Assembly: GCA_916610825.1 (NCBI GenBank)
Contig: OU744447.1
Location: 37,441,845-37,505,844, forward strand
Length of the DNA: 64,000 nt
DNA from: Haliclystus octoradiatus
Taxonomy: Eukaryota > Cnidaria > Staurozoa > Stauromedusae > Haliclystidae
Reading direction: 5' to 3'
In this document: one piece after another, positions 13,101 through 26,256 of the stretch
Layout of the letters: each line of letters starts with the position of its first letter
Position numbering within the stretch: position 1 is the first letter of the stretch
Made by a program: the position numbers and the translations under genes
The notes under the pieces: model-generated
What the model was told of the DNA's origin: nothing
Seen by the model: the letters and a program-made list of their open reading frames with translations, nothing else
Databases searched by the model: none

Positions 13101-14278
13101 TTAATTGTGAGCAAAAAGGCAAAATCGCTACCATTTTATTCCTATTGATTATAGAAAAATCAGGGGAAAAAAAGAAAGATATAGCAGAATATTTCTATTT
13201 TTTTATAACTTTTGGTCTAGATCCTGCAAAGAATCATCCTTATTTGAATGATTTCGAAGCCAATATTCACCAAATTAAAAACTATTACCGAAAATTTTGA
13301 AAAGTAATCGCCGTCTAATAATCCGATCAGTAAAGATGTGAATACGTTTTTATTCTTAACATAGATCTACACACACGCGGCTACAATTGCGACACAAGCG
13401 GAGTTGTTTCACAAACGTTATGTTCGGACCCGGATGAACTGTTTATCCTAAGTTAAAAAGGATGAATATTAATAAAGTGACGTCACCTCTAAGATTAGAA
13501 AAAGGAGATGATGTAGGATTTAGAGACTATCGTATGAGTTAGCCGAAATAGATTTAAGCAATGGTAGTAAATATAATTGAACCTAGACATTTCTACTCAC
13601 ATGTGACATGCACGAACCAGTTAGAAATAGCGAATCACCTGAATAGATGGCCTGATGATCGCCTCGGCGTGAAACTTCAAGTAACAAACATGACTGTCTG
13701 ATTCTCTGACTTTTATTATTTAAGCATTGAGCCCTATGTTCAATCAGTAAGACAAATAGCGAATCACCTAAAAATATTATTATTAATATTGATTTAATGA
13801 TATTAGCAGAGCATTTATTATTAGTTATAATTTAATTATATTTTAATGCAAGAAACATGAAATGTAGCTAACTTTACATTAGTAAAGTTAATATTTTATG
13901 GAAAATGAATGGTAACTCACTTTCAATCTTTTCATAATAAATAGAGCCTTCTTTTGTAATCAATATTCCTTCATTTTTGTGATCTTTATCGTATTTCTTC
14001 TCAAATAGTTGACAAGTAACATTTTTGTGATTAAAACCAATAACATTCATAGATTTCGCTTTCGCTTCTTTAGTAAATAACATTGAACATTTTCCAACCG
14101 AAATGTTTGAATATTTTTGGAGAGCATCTGCAGTATATAACGTTCCGTCTTTTGCCTCAAGATATGCGCTACGTGTCATCTGGTGCGGACATGTTGGTTC
14201 TCCTTTACATAATTCCAAATAGTACAGAAATGAAAAGAAAATCCATTTCAATATCAGCAAAATTGAACGCATCCCCAT
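10151..14278 (-). CDS. Gene B: secreted PAN-like plus novel-domain protein, two exons
   Basis: Exon 1 is 14278-13921 and exon 2 is 10584-10151, giving 263 residues with the same phase-1 splice as gene A. The protein is almost identical to A. The visible changes are two in the signal peptide (WIFFSF, YLELC), one near the C terminus (VKPCDED instead of VQPCDED) and one just outside the coding end of exon 1. All cysteines and sequons of A are kept, including the C-terminal Cys-X5-Cys pair. The intron is 3336 nt, longer than in A because it contains the 215-bp element at 11333-11547 and further inserted sequence. It is likely an extracellular glycoprotein. Its recent origin by tandem duplication is directly visible. 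Confidence 0.82.
11333..11547. mobile_element. MITE-like inverted-repeat element in intron of gene B
   Basis: The sequence starts CACTCTTAAAACTAAAGGTG and ends in TTGAATTTTTGAGAGTG, so the termini form an imperfect inverted repeat. Inside are several copies of a GTGTAAATGC / GCATTTACACC motif in both orientations. It lies within a 0.55-kb stretch present only in unit B and absent at the equivalent positions in A, C and D, which supports insertion. A diverged relative occurs at about 28505-28662. It has no coding capacity, so it would depend on an unseen transposase. Confidence 0.6.
12750..12940. mobile_element. Palindromic fold-back element, complete copy
   Basis: The left arm begins AAAGGGTTACCATGCTTGC and continues through a stretch containing GTATTCATATTTACTAAA. 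The right arm repeats this in reverse, TTTAGTAAATATGAATAC and onward to GGTAACCCTTT. Arms of about 65 bp flank about 60 bp of more GC-rich spacer that is itself partly palindromic (CACTCGCTCGGAGCTCGTGA). Units A, C and D keep only the left arm (5083-5143, 18355-18423 and 23890-23958), followed directly by sequence that in B lies beyond the right arm. Confidence 0.7.
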
Positions 14279-15233
14279 TTTGTTGTTGTTTAGTTTTTAA
14301 ATTGTTAATCGCACAATCGTCGAAATACACAGTCTGCTTTTGAAACACGCAAGCAATGAAAAGCCATGATTTTTAAATTCAATCTTTATGAATACTGTAT
14401 CGCAATACAACCTGCTTCAAACAGGAATTTTGGAATGCAATGATTGGCCGATGATTTTCAATGAAAAGCATTTGATTGCTTTAGTAAATAAAAGACAGTT
14501 CAAATCTAATTGAAATTATTGTAATGGAATATATTCTTGTTAGTAATTATTAAAGTAGATACTTGTTCAGGCATTGGAAAAGGCTGAAAATCTTGAAAAA
14601 CATAGATAATAATTTTATTATTTACTTAGAACAACATGAAGTAGTCTTTGACGTCTTGATTTAAACTCATATATCTTAATGAAGTACTTTTGAATAATAA
14701 ACACAATAACTATATAATATCGAATTGTGCAACTATAATAACACCTAGCTTTTATCATTTGAATAGTCTTTGACCTTTTGTGTTTAGAAGGAATATTTTG
14801 GTGAAGACCTTTTGCACAATTCCCATTTCAGATCAATATGATATTTAATTGCGCATATTTGAATATTTTGTGGTTTTAAAACTATACACAACTATCAATT
14901 GCTATTACTATTTTCATAACTGCTTAATAACAATTTTTTTATCCATAGCATCATAATAAGAATCCGCAACATGGTTGCTTAGCTATATTCTCAAAATACT
15001 TGAACAAATATCAAGTATAAAATTCATTTTTTATTTCCTAATATAAAGTTATTGTTATTCAATCATATAAACAATCTTTGATTTTTGGTGTTAAGATCGA
15101 TTATTATTAATGGCAAGTTTTTTCGAACCTTTTCTTGATGCCTATTGGTTAATCGAACATCGACAATTCCTATTGTCTTCGAACTTGGCGTGATAATCTG
15201 AGACAATAGGGTAGAGCTCGAGACAATAGGCAT

Positions 15234-18200
15234 GTCCACTAGAAATTTCAAAGTTGATTTTATTCCTGTTTCGGATATATCATACCCGCAGGATTTCATA
15301 AAACTGATAAAAATTCCAAAAAAATTTCCAAAAACCCTTCATTTTTGAGTTTCAATTATTCATAAATTTTTGAAAATAATTGTGATCCTATAAACAAATC
15401 TCACTTCGCTGGCAGGAAAATCCTATTTAAATTATCTTTCTCTGACAGTCAAAACATATTGTTTAGAGTTTAGATTACAAAAGGGTTTATAGGAAAGATC
15501 AAATAGTTTTGAAAATGTCAATGAGGATAGCGCTAAAATAAGTCATTTGCGTCATCATGTAATTCACAGGAAGTTTTTACACAACTTTGAGGACGGCTCG
15601 CTGTATAAAGCCCGTTTTCCACTGCACAAGAAATGTCGCGTGAAGTGACATTCCTGAGAATGCGCATGCGGAGTAGTGGTCTTATGACGTTAAAATTTCG
15701 CCAGGCAATGTCGCCACATGTCACCGAGAGAAAAAATGTAGTTCGAACATTTTTAAACTTTTCTGATGTCGCCAGAGCGCAAAATGTCGCAAGCCAATCA
15801 ATCTTATTTAAATCAAGAATTATTTATAAAACATTGACTATAATAGTTCTCAAAGTTTTCCAGCGTTTTCTGTGTGGAGTTTGTGTATTAATTGAGGGGC
15901 AATGCACATCCCTTTCCAATCAATTTTTAAACTTCCTTTTGGGTGGGAATTATGATTAAACTACTAACAGTAACAATAAAATCGATGAGCCCATCCACAT
16001 TTCCAAATTTGAGTTCTTTTAAACCAGTCTAATGTATATACAACAAAAATTTACATTGTCAACGAATAACTTAAAAAAAGAAACTTCGAATAACTTGAAA
16101 ATTGTAACTTGAATTAAAATGCTATAGATTCCATGAAATCAAATCTACGATATTCTTAAATGCCTACATTTGATGAAGTATGGTCATTATTCGGGGAGAC
16201 AGTATAATTATTTGCTTTATCTATTGTCAAAAATACCAGCTTCGATCAAATATACACAATAGTTGTCTGAAGGCTGAAGTGGTTGTCAATTATACACAAG
16301 GCTGAACAAACATTTGAAATGAAGTTCTTCCAAAATTGTCGTAATCAGAAGCATTCATTAAGTCCTCGAAATACCAAAAGGAATAGGTAGAGTTTTGAAC
16401 CAAAGCAAAACAAGCAGAAGTCGATATAAATGATGTTGACATACCATCTCCTTCAAATTCAGAAAATTCGTTTTTTTTTACAACGATACTATCTCGAAAA
16501 CCTTTCACAAGATATATATAGTTTGCCCTTGGAAAATCGAAGTAGCATCCAAAAGGCATTTGAATTGGTTGAGCGATCCCACAAACTAGACCGCCACTCA
16601 AGTGATTCAGCCTTATTTTGTACAATCCAGATCGTAATTGAAAGACAAATATTCCTGGTTTATCTCCTTTGCTTTCGACATGAATAACAGAAGAACTTCC
16701 CCACCAGTGAACTAAAAATATATAAATCACAGAAATTAATCAAAATATCAAAAATGGTCAAGTTACAAGTAAAAAGAAGGATATTTATTGATGGCAAGAT
16801 GCAATTCACGTGCTCCTTTGTCTGACTCAAAATGAATTGAACTGTCTTACGAGCACTGAGTGAGATACTACGTGCATAACTTATGGATAGTGTCAATCGG
16901 TCGACTATATTTTTCTAAACCTACGACTAATCGAGCTGGAGTGTTCGTATAAACGTTTCAAATTAGGCTAGACAAAGTTATACGCTGGTACTTTGAGATA
17001 AAACAACAATGACATCTTCGCTTCTTTTACTTTCAATTTTGTTTAATTTCGACTACTAACTTTAATGTTCAAGCGATATCAGTATAGTTTGCGGATGATT
17101 GGATTTAATATTAATGTATAAAGGCTTTATTCGTATTATTTACTGTTACAGATCCGTTATACTTTAGTATAATTGTCTGATGTTGCATAAGCATGAAACT
17201 ATTAGTAACAATTATGATTATGTATTGGCTTTGACTCCTTTTATTATAAGACAGACAAGCACTTTTTTCTGGCCATTAGCTGTCCTCATTACTGCTCAGT
17301 GAACAAGGGACTGACTTAGGGTGCTATGATTAAGTCAAGATGAGGTAGTCAATGTGTTGAAAAATTTCATTACATAAATAAAACCTCTGTTCCATACCAG
17401 AGTGCTCAAACTACCGAAGTAGTGGGCAATGCATATCGCAAATAGAACTACAACACACTACACAGAAACATCGCAAGAACTACACACAACAATCAATTGC
17501 TATTATTATACTCATATAACTGTTTAATAAAATTTTAGTTATCAATAGAATCATAACAAGAATCCGCAACATGGCTGCTTAGATATATTCTCAAAATACT
17601 TGAACAGATAACAAGTGTAAAACCCATTTTTTTATTTGCTAGTATGAAGTTATTGTTATCCTATCATATAAATAGTCTTTGACGTTTTGTGTTTAGATCG
17701 AATGTTTTGATGAAGACCTTTTGTGCAATTTTGACTACTGATCAATATAATATTAATTGCAAACTATTGAATATTTTGTGGTTTTAGATCTATACAACTA
17801 TAGATCAATTGCTATTCTAAAATATCACGAAGGTTTTCTGCGATTTGATTGGTCGAAAGAGCGTGCATGAAATCCTAGGGTAAAACATGGCTCTGAAAAC
17901 CGGGAAAAACCGCACGCTTCAAAAAGTTTGATCTGTGAGAAAATACAGAATTTATAACTTTTTGATAACAATCCAATAAATACCTCAATAATGGTTACGA
18001 TTTACAAAACGACATTTAGCTCAAGATATGTTTATATTTCTTGAAAAGCGTGGTAAATGAGTTATTGGTCGTGTAACATGCAAAATAAAAACACAGAATG
18101 AAAGGCAATTATAGGCTACGCTGTTTCAAGGTAAACCAAAAATTTAAATAATAGTTACTGCATAAATTTGCTAAAAAACTATTGTACCTCTTATATTACA

Positions 18201-20766
18201 GAGGTTCTTGTATATGTCTTTCTTTATTCGACAATGTCTATCTTGTTGTGGGATTCTCTTTGCTCATGGTTTATGAATTAAATTGAATTTTAAATTGTGA
18301 ATTCATGAATTGAAAATTCACCTTCGAATGAGATTCCGACATTTGTTTTATTTTAGAAAAGGGTTACCATGCTTGCAAATGTTTGTATTCATATTTACTA
18401 AACTCGAAAAAGTTGAGAGACACAATCATTTATTAATACAATCATAACTGTTTGATAACATTTTCTTCATCGATAGAATCAGAATAAAAACCCGCAACAT
18501 GGTTGCTTACTAAGATTCTCAAAATACAGTTTCTCAAACAAAATTTAACCTTAATTTATTCTCTTCTCACATAATTTATTTATCTTTACATTATTAATTG
18601 TGAGCAGAAAGGCAAAATCGCTACCACTTTTTTTCCTGTTGATTATAGAAAAATCAGGGAAAAAAAAGAAAGATCTAGCAGAATATTTCTATTTTTTTTA
18701 CAACTTTGGTCTAGATCTTGCAAAGAATCATCCTTATTTGAATGATTTCTAAGCCAATATTCACCGAATTAAGAACTATTACCGAAAATATTGAAAAGTA
18801 ATCACCGTCTAATAATCCGATCAGTAAAGATGTGAATACGTTTTTATTCTTAACATAGATCTACACACGCACGGCTACAAATGCGACACAGCGGAGTTGT
18901 TTCACAAACGTTATGTTCGGACACAGTTGAACTGTTTATCCTAAGTTAAAAAGGATGAATATTAATAAAGTGACGTCACCTCTAAGATTAGAAAAAGGAG
19001 ATGATGTAGGAATTAGATACTATCGTATGAGTTAGCCTAAATGGATATAAGCAATGGTAGTAAAAATAATTGAACCTAGACATTTCTACTCACATGTGAC
19101 ATGCGCGAACCAGTTAGAAATAGTGAATCACCTGAAAAGATGGCCTGATGATCGCCTCGGCGTGAAACTTCAAGTAACAAACATGACAGTCTGATTCTCT
19201 GACTTTTATTATTTAAGCTCTGCTATATTTTGCATTGAGCCCTATGTTCAATCAGTAAGACAAATTGCGAATCACCTAAAAATATTATTAATAATATTGA
19301 TTTTACGATATTAACAGAGCATTTATTATAAGCTATAATTTAATTCTATTTTAATGCAAGAAACATGAAATGTAGCTAACTTTACATTAGTAAAGTTAAT
19401 ATTTTATGGAAAAGGAATGGTAACTCACTTTCAATCTTTTCATAATAAATAGAGCCTTCTTTCGTAATCAATATTCCTTCATTTTTGTGATCTTTATCGT
19501 ATTTCTTCTCAAATAGTTGACAAGTAACATTTTTGTGATTAAAACCAATAACATTCATAGATTTCGCTTTCGCTTCTTTAGTAAATAACATTGAACATTT
19601 TCCAACTGAAATGTTTGAATATTTTTGGAGAGCATCTGCAGTATATAACGTTCCGTCTTTTGCCTCAAGATATGCGCTACGTGTCATCTGGTGCGGACAT
19701 GTTGGTTCTCCTTTACATGATTCCAAATAGTACAGAAATGAAAAGAAAATCCATTTCAATATCAGCAAAATTGAACGCATCCCCATTTTGTTGTTGTTTA
19801 GTTTTTAAATTGTTAATCGCACAATCGTCGAAATACACAGTCTGCTTTTGAAACACGCAAGCAATGAAAAGCCATGATTTCTAAATTCAATCTTTATGAA
19901 TACTGTATCGCAATACAACCTGCTTCAAACAGGACTTTTGGAATGCAATGATTGGCCGATGATTTTCAATGAAAAGCATTTGATTGCTTTAGTAAATAAA
20001 AGGCAGTTCATATATCTAATTGCAATTATTGTAATGGATTATATTCTTGTTACTAATTATTAAAAGTAGATACTTTTTCAGGCATTGGAAAAGGCTGGAA
20101 ATTTTGAAAAACATATATAATAAGATAATATAATAAGATAATAATTTTGTTATTCACTTAGAACAACATGAAGTAGTCTTTGACGTCTTGATTTAAACTC
20201 ATATATATTAATGAAGTACTTTTGAATAATAAACAACAATAACTATATAATATCGAATTGTGCAACTATAATAACACCTAGCTTTTATCATTTGAATAGT
20301 CTTTGATCTTTTGTGTTTAGAAGGAATATTTTGATGAAGATCTTTTGTACAATTCCCATTTCAGATCAATATGATATTTAATTGCGCATATTTGAATATT
20401 TTGTGGTTTTAAAACTATACACAACTATCAATTGCTATTTCTACTTTCATAACTGCTTAATAACAATTTATTTATCCATAGCATCATAATAAGAATCCGC
20501 AACATGGTTGCTTAGCTATATTCTCAAAATACTTGAACAAATATCAAGTATAAAATTCATTTTTTATTTCCTAATATAAAGTTATTGTTATTCAATCATA
20601 TAAACAATCTTTGATTTTTGGTGTTAAGATCGATTATTATTAATGGCAAGTTTTTTCGAACCTTTTCTTGATGCCTATTGGTTAATCGAACATCGACAAT
20701 TCCTAGTGTCATCGAACTTGGCGTGATAATCTGAGACAATAGGGTAGAGCTCGAGACAATAGGCAG
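15234..20766 (-). repeat. Tandem array unit C (short form)
   Basis: This unit is 5533 bp. The 1.8-kb long-form block of A and B is absent. Instead about 300 bp (15234-15550) follows, part of which (15384-15550) is related to the dispersed repeat at 42608-42937. From about 15551 the sequence rejoins the common unit (intergenic part, exon 2, intron, exon 1, upstream). Unit D repeats it with an exact offset of 5533 bp at most landmarks. Confidence 0.9.
16290..19786 (-). CDS. Gene C: family member with altered exon 2 and shortened C terminus
   Basis: Exon 1 is 19786-19429 and exon 2 is 16711-16290, giving 259 residues with the same phase-1 splice. Exon 1 is almost identical to A and B. Exon 2 differs in a localised stretch: between LVC and MPFGCY it reads GIAQPIQ, and after FGCY it reads FDFPRANYIY. 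It starts HWWGSSS instead of HWWVSSS. The protein ends VQPCV, so the last cysteine of the Cys-X5-Cys pair is lost. The bases encoding the original end (DNYCV) are still recognisable just downstream of the stop. Sequons in exon 1 and NSTYSFWY in exon 2 are kept. It is presumably secreted, with function unknown. Confidence 0.8.
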
Positions 20767-23700
20767 GTCCACTAGAAATTTCAAAGTTGATTTTATTCCT
20801 GTTTCGGATATATCATACCCGCAGGATTTCATAAAACTGATAAAAATTCCAAAAAAAATTCCAAAAACCCTTCATTTTTGAGTTTCAATTATTCATAAAT
20901 TTTTGAAAATAATTGTGATCCTATAAACAAATCTCACTTCGCTGGCAGGAAAATTCTATTTAAATTATCTTTCTCTGACAGTCAAAACATATTGTGTAGA
21001 GTTTAGATTACAAAAGGGTTTATAGGAAAGATCAAATAGTTTTGAAAATGTCAATGAGGATAGCGCTAAAATAAGTAATTTGCGTCATCATGTAATTCAC
21101 AGGAAGTTTTTACACAACTTTGAGGACGGCTCGCTGTATGAAGCCCGTTTTCCACTGCACAAGAAATGTCGCGTGAAGTGACATTCCTGAGAATGCGCAT
21201 GCGGAGTAGTGGTCTTATGACGTTAAAATTTCGCCAGGCAATGTCGCCACATGTCACCGAGAGAAAAATTGTAGTTCGAACATTTTTAAACTTTTCTGAT
21301 GTCGCCAGAGCGCAAAATAACGCAAGCCAATCAATCTTATTTAAATCAAGAATTATTTATAAAACATTGACTATAATAGTTCTCAAAGTTTTCCAGTGTT
21401 TTCTGTGTGGAGTTTGTGTATTAATTGAGGGGCAATGCGCATCCCTTTCCAATCAATTTTTAAACTTCCTTTTGGGTGGGAATTATGATTAAACTACTAA
21501 CAGTAACAATAAAATCGATGAGCCCATCCACATTTCCAAATTTGAGTTCTTTTAAACCAGTCTAATGTATATACAACAAAAATTTACATTGTCAACGAAT
21601 AACTTAAAAAAAGAAACTTCGAATAACTTGAAAATTGTAACTTGAATTAAAATGCTATAGATTCCATGAAATCAAATCTACGATATTCTTAAATGCCTAC
21701 ATTTGATGAAGTATGGTCATTATTCGGGGAGACAGTATAATTATTTGCTTTATCTATTGTCAAAAATACCAGCTTCGATCAAATATACACAATAGTTGTC
21801 TGAAGGCTGAAGTGGTTGTCAATTATACACAAGGCTGAACAAACATTTGAAATGAAGTTCTTCCAATATTGTCGTAATCAGAAGCATTCATTAAGTCCTC
21901 GAAATACCAAAAGGAATAGGTAGAGTTTTGAACCAAAGCAAAACAAGCAGAAGTCGATATAAATGATGTTGACATACCATCTCCTTCAAATTCAGAAAAT
22001 TCGTTTTTTTTTACAACGATACTATCTCGAAAACCTTTCACAAGATATATATAGTTTGCCCTTGGAAAATCGAAGTAGCATCCAAAAGGCATTTGAATTG
22101 GTTGAGCGATCCCACAAACTAGACCGCCACTCAAGTGATTCAGCTTTATTTTGTACAATCCAGATCGTAATTGAAAGACAAATATTCCTGGTTTATCTCC
22201 TTTGCTTTCGACATGAATAACAGAAGAACTTCCCCACCAGTGAACTAAAAATATATAAATCACAGAAATTAATCAAAATATCAAAAATGGTCAAGCTACA
22301 AGTAAAAAGAAGGATATTTATTGATGGCAAGATGCAATTCACGTGCTCCTTTGTCTGACTAAAAATGAAATGAACTGTCTTACGAGCACTGAGTGAGATA
22401 CTACGTGCATAACTTATGGATAGTGTCAATCGGTCGACTATATTTTTCTAAACCTACGACTAATCGAACTGGAGTGTTCGTATAAACGTTTTAAATTAGG
22501 CTAGACAAAGTTATACGCTGGTACTTTGAGATAAAACAACAATGACATCTTCGCTTCTTTTACTTTCAATTTTGTTTAATTTCGACTACTAACTTTCATG
22601 TTCAAGCGATATCAGTATAGTTTGCGGATGATTGGATTTAATATTAATGTATAAAGGCTTTATTCGTATTATTTACTGTTACAGATCCGTTATACTTTAG
22701 TATAATTGTCTGATGTTGCATAAGCATGAAACTATTAGTAACAATTATGATTATGTATTGGCTTTGACTCCTTTTATTATAAGACAGACAAGCACTTTTT
22801 TCTGGCCATTAGCTGTCGTCATTACTGCTCAGTGAACAAGGGACTGACTTAGGGTGCTATGATTAAGTCAAGATGAGGTAGTCAATGTGTTGAAAAATTT
22901 CATTACATAAATAAAACCTCTGTTCCATACCAGAGTGCTCAAACTACCGAAGTAGTGGGCAATGCATATCGCAAATAGAACTACAACACACTACACAGAA
23001 ACTACACAAGAACTACACACAACAATCAATTGCTATTATTATACTCATATAAGTGTTTAATAAAATTTTAGTTATCATTAGAATCATAACTAGAATCCGC
23101 AACATGGCTGCTTAGCTATATTCTCAAAATACTTGAACAGATAACAAGTGTAAAACCCATTTTTTTATTTGCTAGTATGAAGTTATTGTTATCCTATCAT
23201 ATAAATAGTCTTTGACGTTTTGTGTTTAGATCGAATGTTTCGATGAAGACCTTTTGTGCAATTTTGACTACTGATCAATATAATATTAATTGCAAACTAT
23301 TGAATATTTTGTGGTTTTAGATCTATACAACTATAGATCAATTGCTATTCTAAAATATCACGAAGGTTTTCTGCGATTTGATTGGTCGAAAGAGCGTGCA
23401 TGAAATCCTAGGGTAAAACAGGGCTCCGAAAACCGGGAAAAACCGCACGCTTCAAAAAGTTTGATCTGTGATAAAATACAGAATTTATAACTTTTTGATA
23501 ACAATCCAATAAATATCTCAATAATGGCTACGATTTACAAAACGACATTTAGCTCAAGATATGTTTATATTTCTTGAAAAGCGTGGTAAATGAGTTACTT
23601 GTCGTGTAACATGCAAAATAAAAACACAGAATTAAATGGCAATTATAGGCTAAGCTGTTTCAAGGTAAACCAAAAATTTAAATAACATTTACTGCATAAA

Positions 23701-26256
23701 TTTGCTAAAGAACTATTGTACCACTTATATTACAGACGTTCTTGTATATGTCTTTCTTTATTCGACAATATCTATCTTGTTGTGGGATTCTCTTTGCTCA
23801 TGGTTTATGAATTGAAATTGAATTTTATATTGTGAATTCATGAATTGAAAATTCACCTTCGAATGAGATTCCGACATTTGTTTTATTTTAGAAAAGGGTT
23901 ACCATGCTTGCAAATGTTTGTATTCATATTTACTAAACTCGAAAAAGTTGAGAGACACAATTATTTATTAATACAATCATAACTGTTTGATAACATTTTC
24001 TTCATCGATAGAATCAGAATAAAAACCCGCAACATGGTTGCTTACTAAGATTCTCAAAATACAGTTTCTCAAACAAAATTTAACCTTAATTTATTCTCTT
24101 CTCACATAATTTATTTATCTTTACATTATTAATTGTGAGCAAAAAGGCAAAATCGCTACCATTTTTTTCCTGTTGATTATAGAAAAATCAGGGAAAAAAA
24201 AGAAAGATCTAGCAGAATATTTCTATTTTTTTTACAACTTTGGTCTAGATCTTGCAAAGAATCATCCTTATTTCAATGATTTCTAAGCCAATATTCACCG
24301 AATTACAAACTATTACCGAAAATTTTGAAAAGTAATCGCCGTCTAATAATCCGATCAGTAAAGATGTGAATACGTTTTTATTCTTAACATAGATCTACAC
24401 ACGGACGGCTACAAATGCGACACAGCGGAGTTGTTTCACAAACGTTATGTTCGGACACAGTTGAACTGTTTATCCTAAGTTAAAAAGGATGAATATTAAT
24501 AAAGTGACGTCACCTCTAAGATTAGAAAAAGGAGATGATGTAGGAATTAGATACTATCGTATGAGTTAGCCTAAATGGATATAAGCAATGGTAGTAAAAA
24601 TAATTGAACCTAGACATTTCTACTCACATGTGACATGCGCGAACCAGTTAGAAATAGCGAATCACCTGAATAGATGGCCTGATGATCGCCTCGGCGTGAA
24701 ACTTCAAGTAACAAACATGACTGTCTGATTCTCTGACTTTTATTATTTAAGCTCTGCTATATTTTGCATTGAGCCCTATGTTCAATCAGTAAGACAAATA
24801 GCGAATCACCTAAAAATATTATTATTAATATTGATTTAATGATAATAGCAGAGCATTTATTATTAGTTATAATTTAATTCTATTTTAATGCAAGAAACAT
24901 GAAATGTAGCTAACTTTACATTAGTAAAGTTAATATTTTATGGAAAAGGAATGGTAACTCACTTTCAATCTTTTCATAATAAATAGAGCCTTCTTTCGTA
25001 ATCAATATTCCTTCATTTTTGTGATCTTTATCGTATTTCTTCTCAAATAGTTGACAAGTAACATTTTTGTGATTAAAACCAATAACATTCATAGATTTCG
25101 CTTTCGCTTCTTTAGTAAATAACATTGAACATTTTCCAACCGAAATGTTTGAATATTTTTGGAGAGCATCTGCAGTATATAACGTTCCGTCTTTTGCCTC
25201 AAGATATGCGCTACGTGTCATCTGGTGCTGACATGTTGGTTCTCCTTTACATGATTCCAAATAGTACAAAAATGAAAAGAAAATCCATTTCAATATCAGC
25301 AAAATTGAACGCATCCCCATTTTGTTGTTGTTTAGTTTTTAAATTGTTAATCGCACAATCGTCGAAATACACAGTCTGCTTTTGAAACACGCAAGCAATG
25401 AAAAGCCATGATTTCTAAATTCAATCTTTATGAATACTGTATCGCAATACAACCTGGAATGCAATGATTGGCCGATGATTTTCAATGAAAAGCATTTGAT
25501 TGCTTTAGTAAATAAATGGCAGTTCATATATCTAATTGCAATTATTGTAATGGAATATATTCTTGTTACTAATTATTAAAAGTAGATACTTGTTCAGGCA
25601 TTGGAAAAGGCTGAAAATCTTGAAAAACATAGATAATAATTTTATTATTCACTTAGAACAACATGAAGTTGTCTTTGACGTCTTGATTTAAACTCATGTA
25701 TCTTAATGAAGTACTTTTGAATAATAAACAACAATAACTATATAATATCGAATTGTGCAACTATAATAACACCTAGCTTTTATCATTTGAATAGTCTTTG
25801 ACCTTTTGTGTTTAGAAGGAATATTTTGATGAAGACCTTTTGTGCAATTCCCATTTCAGATCAACATGATATTTAATTGAGCATATTTGAATATTTTGTG
25901 GCTTTAAAACTATAAACAACTATCAATTGCTATTACTATTTTCATAACTGCTTAATAACAATTTATTTATCCATAGCATCATCATAAGAATCTACAACAT
26001 GGTTGCTTAGCTATATTCTCAAAATACTTGAACAGATATCAAGGATAAAATCCATTTTTTATTTCCTAATATAAAGTTATTGTTATTCAATCATATAAAT
26101 AATCTTTGATTTTTGGTGTTAAGATCGATTATTTTTAATGGCAAGTTTTTTCGAACCTTTTCTTGATGCCTATTGGTTAATCGAACATCGACAATTCCTA
26201 GTGTCTTCGAAGTTGACGTGATAATCTGAGACAATAGGGTAGAGCTCGAGACAATT
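20767..26256 (-). repeat. Tandem array unit D (short form)
   Basis: This is a near-identical copy of unit C, about 5490 bp, with the same short-form junction block at 20767-21083. Small differences include a 15-bp deletion upstream of gene D at about 25455 and scattered substitutions. Its right end carries the long-form continuation (GAGACAATAGCATCTCC and onward), as unit A does, showing that a long-form unit once followed. Confidence 0.9.
21823..25320 (-). CDS. Gene D: family member close to gene C, two exons
   Basis: Exon 1 is 25320-24963 and exon 2 is 22244-21823, giving 259 residues. The splice sites are identical to gene C (donor GAAA|GTGAGT, acceptor TTTTTAG|TT). It differs from C at few positions: GEPTCQHQ instead of GEPTCPHQ in exon 1, and YKIKLNHL and YDNIGRTS in exon 2. 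Like C it ends VQPCV and lacks the terminal cysteine present in A, B, E and F. The intron is 2718 nt and collinear with that of C. It is probably an intact, recently duplicated gene for a secreted glycoprotein; no function can be assigned from sequence. Confidence 0.8.

Larger units (their letters stand above)
7484..15233 (-). repeat. Tandem array unit B (long form)
   Basis: This is the complete long-form unit, 7750 bp. The block 7695-9480 duplicates 632-2430 almost base for base. Exon 2, the intron, exon 1 and the upstream part then follow in the same order as in the other units. It differs from A by a 0.55-kb insertion at about 11316-11870, a complete palindromic element at about 12750-12940 and a roughly 90-bp insertion at about 9992-10085. 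The boundary to unit C is marked by a change from long-form to short-form sequence just after GAGCTCGAGACAATAGG. Confidence 0.9.

Noticed and set aside
14083-14343. Plus-strand open frame antisense to exon 1, repeated in each unit (also 6336, 19591, 25125)
   Set aside because: It is the shadow of exon 1 on the opposite strand; its conservation follows from the real gene.
15633-15959. Plus-strand 108-codon frame between units, present also at 21166-21492
   Set aside because: It spans palindromic intergenic repeat sequence, is frameshifted in units A and B, and has no recognisable motif.
16430-16687. Plus-strand open frame antisense to exon 2 in units C and D
   Set aside because: Antisense shadow of exon 2 with no independent signal.
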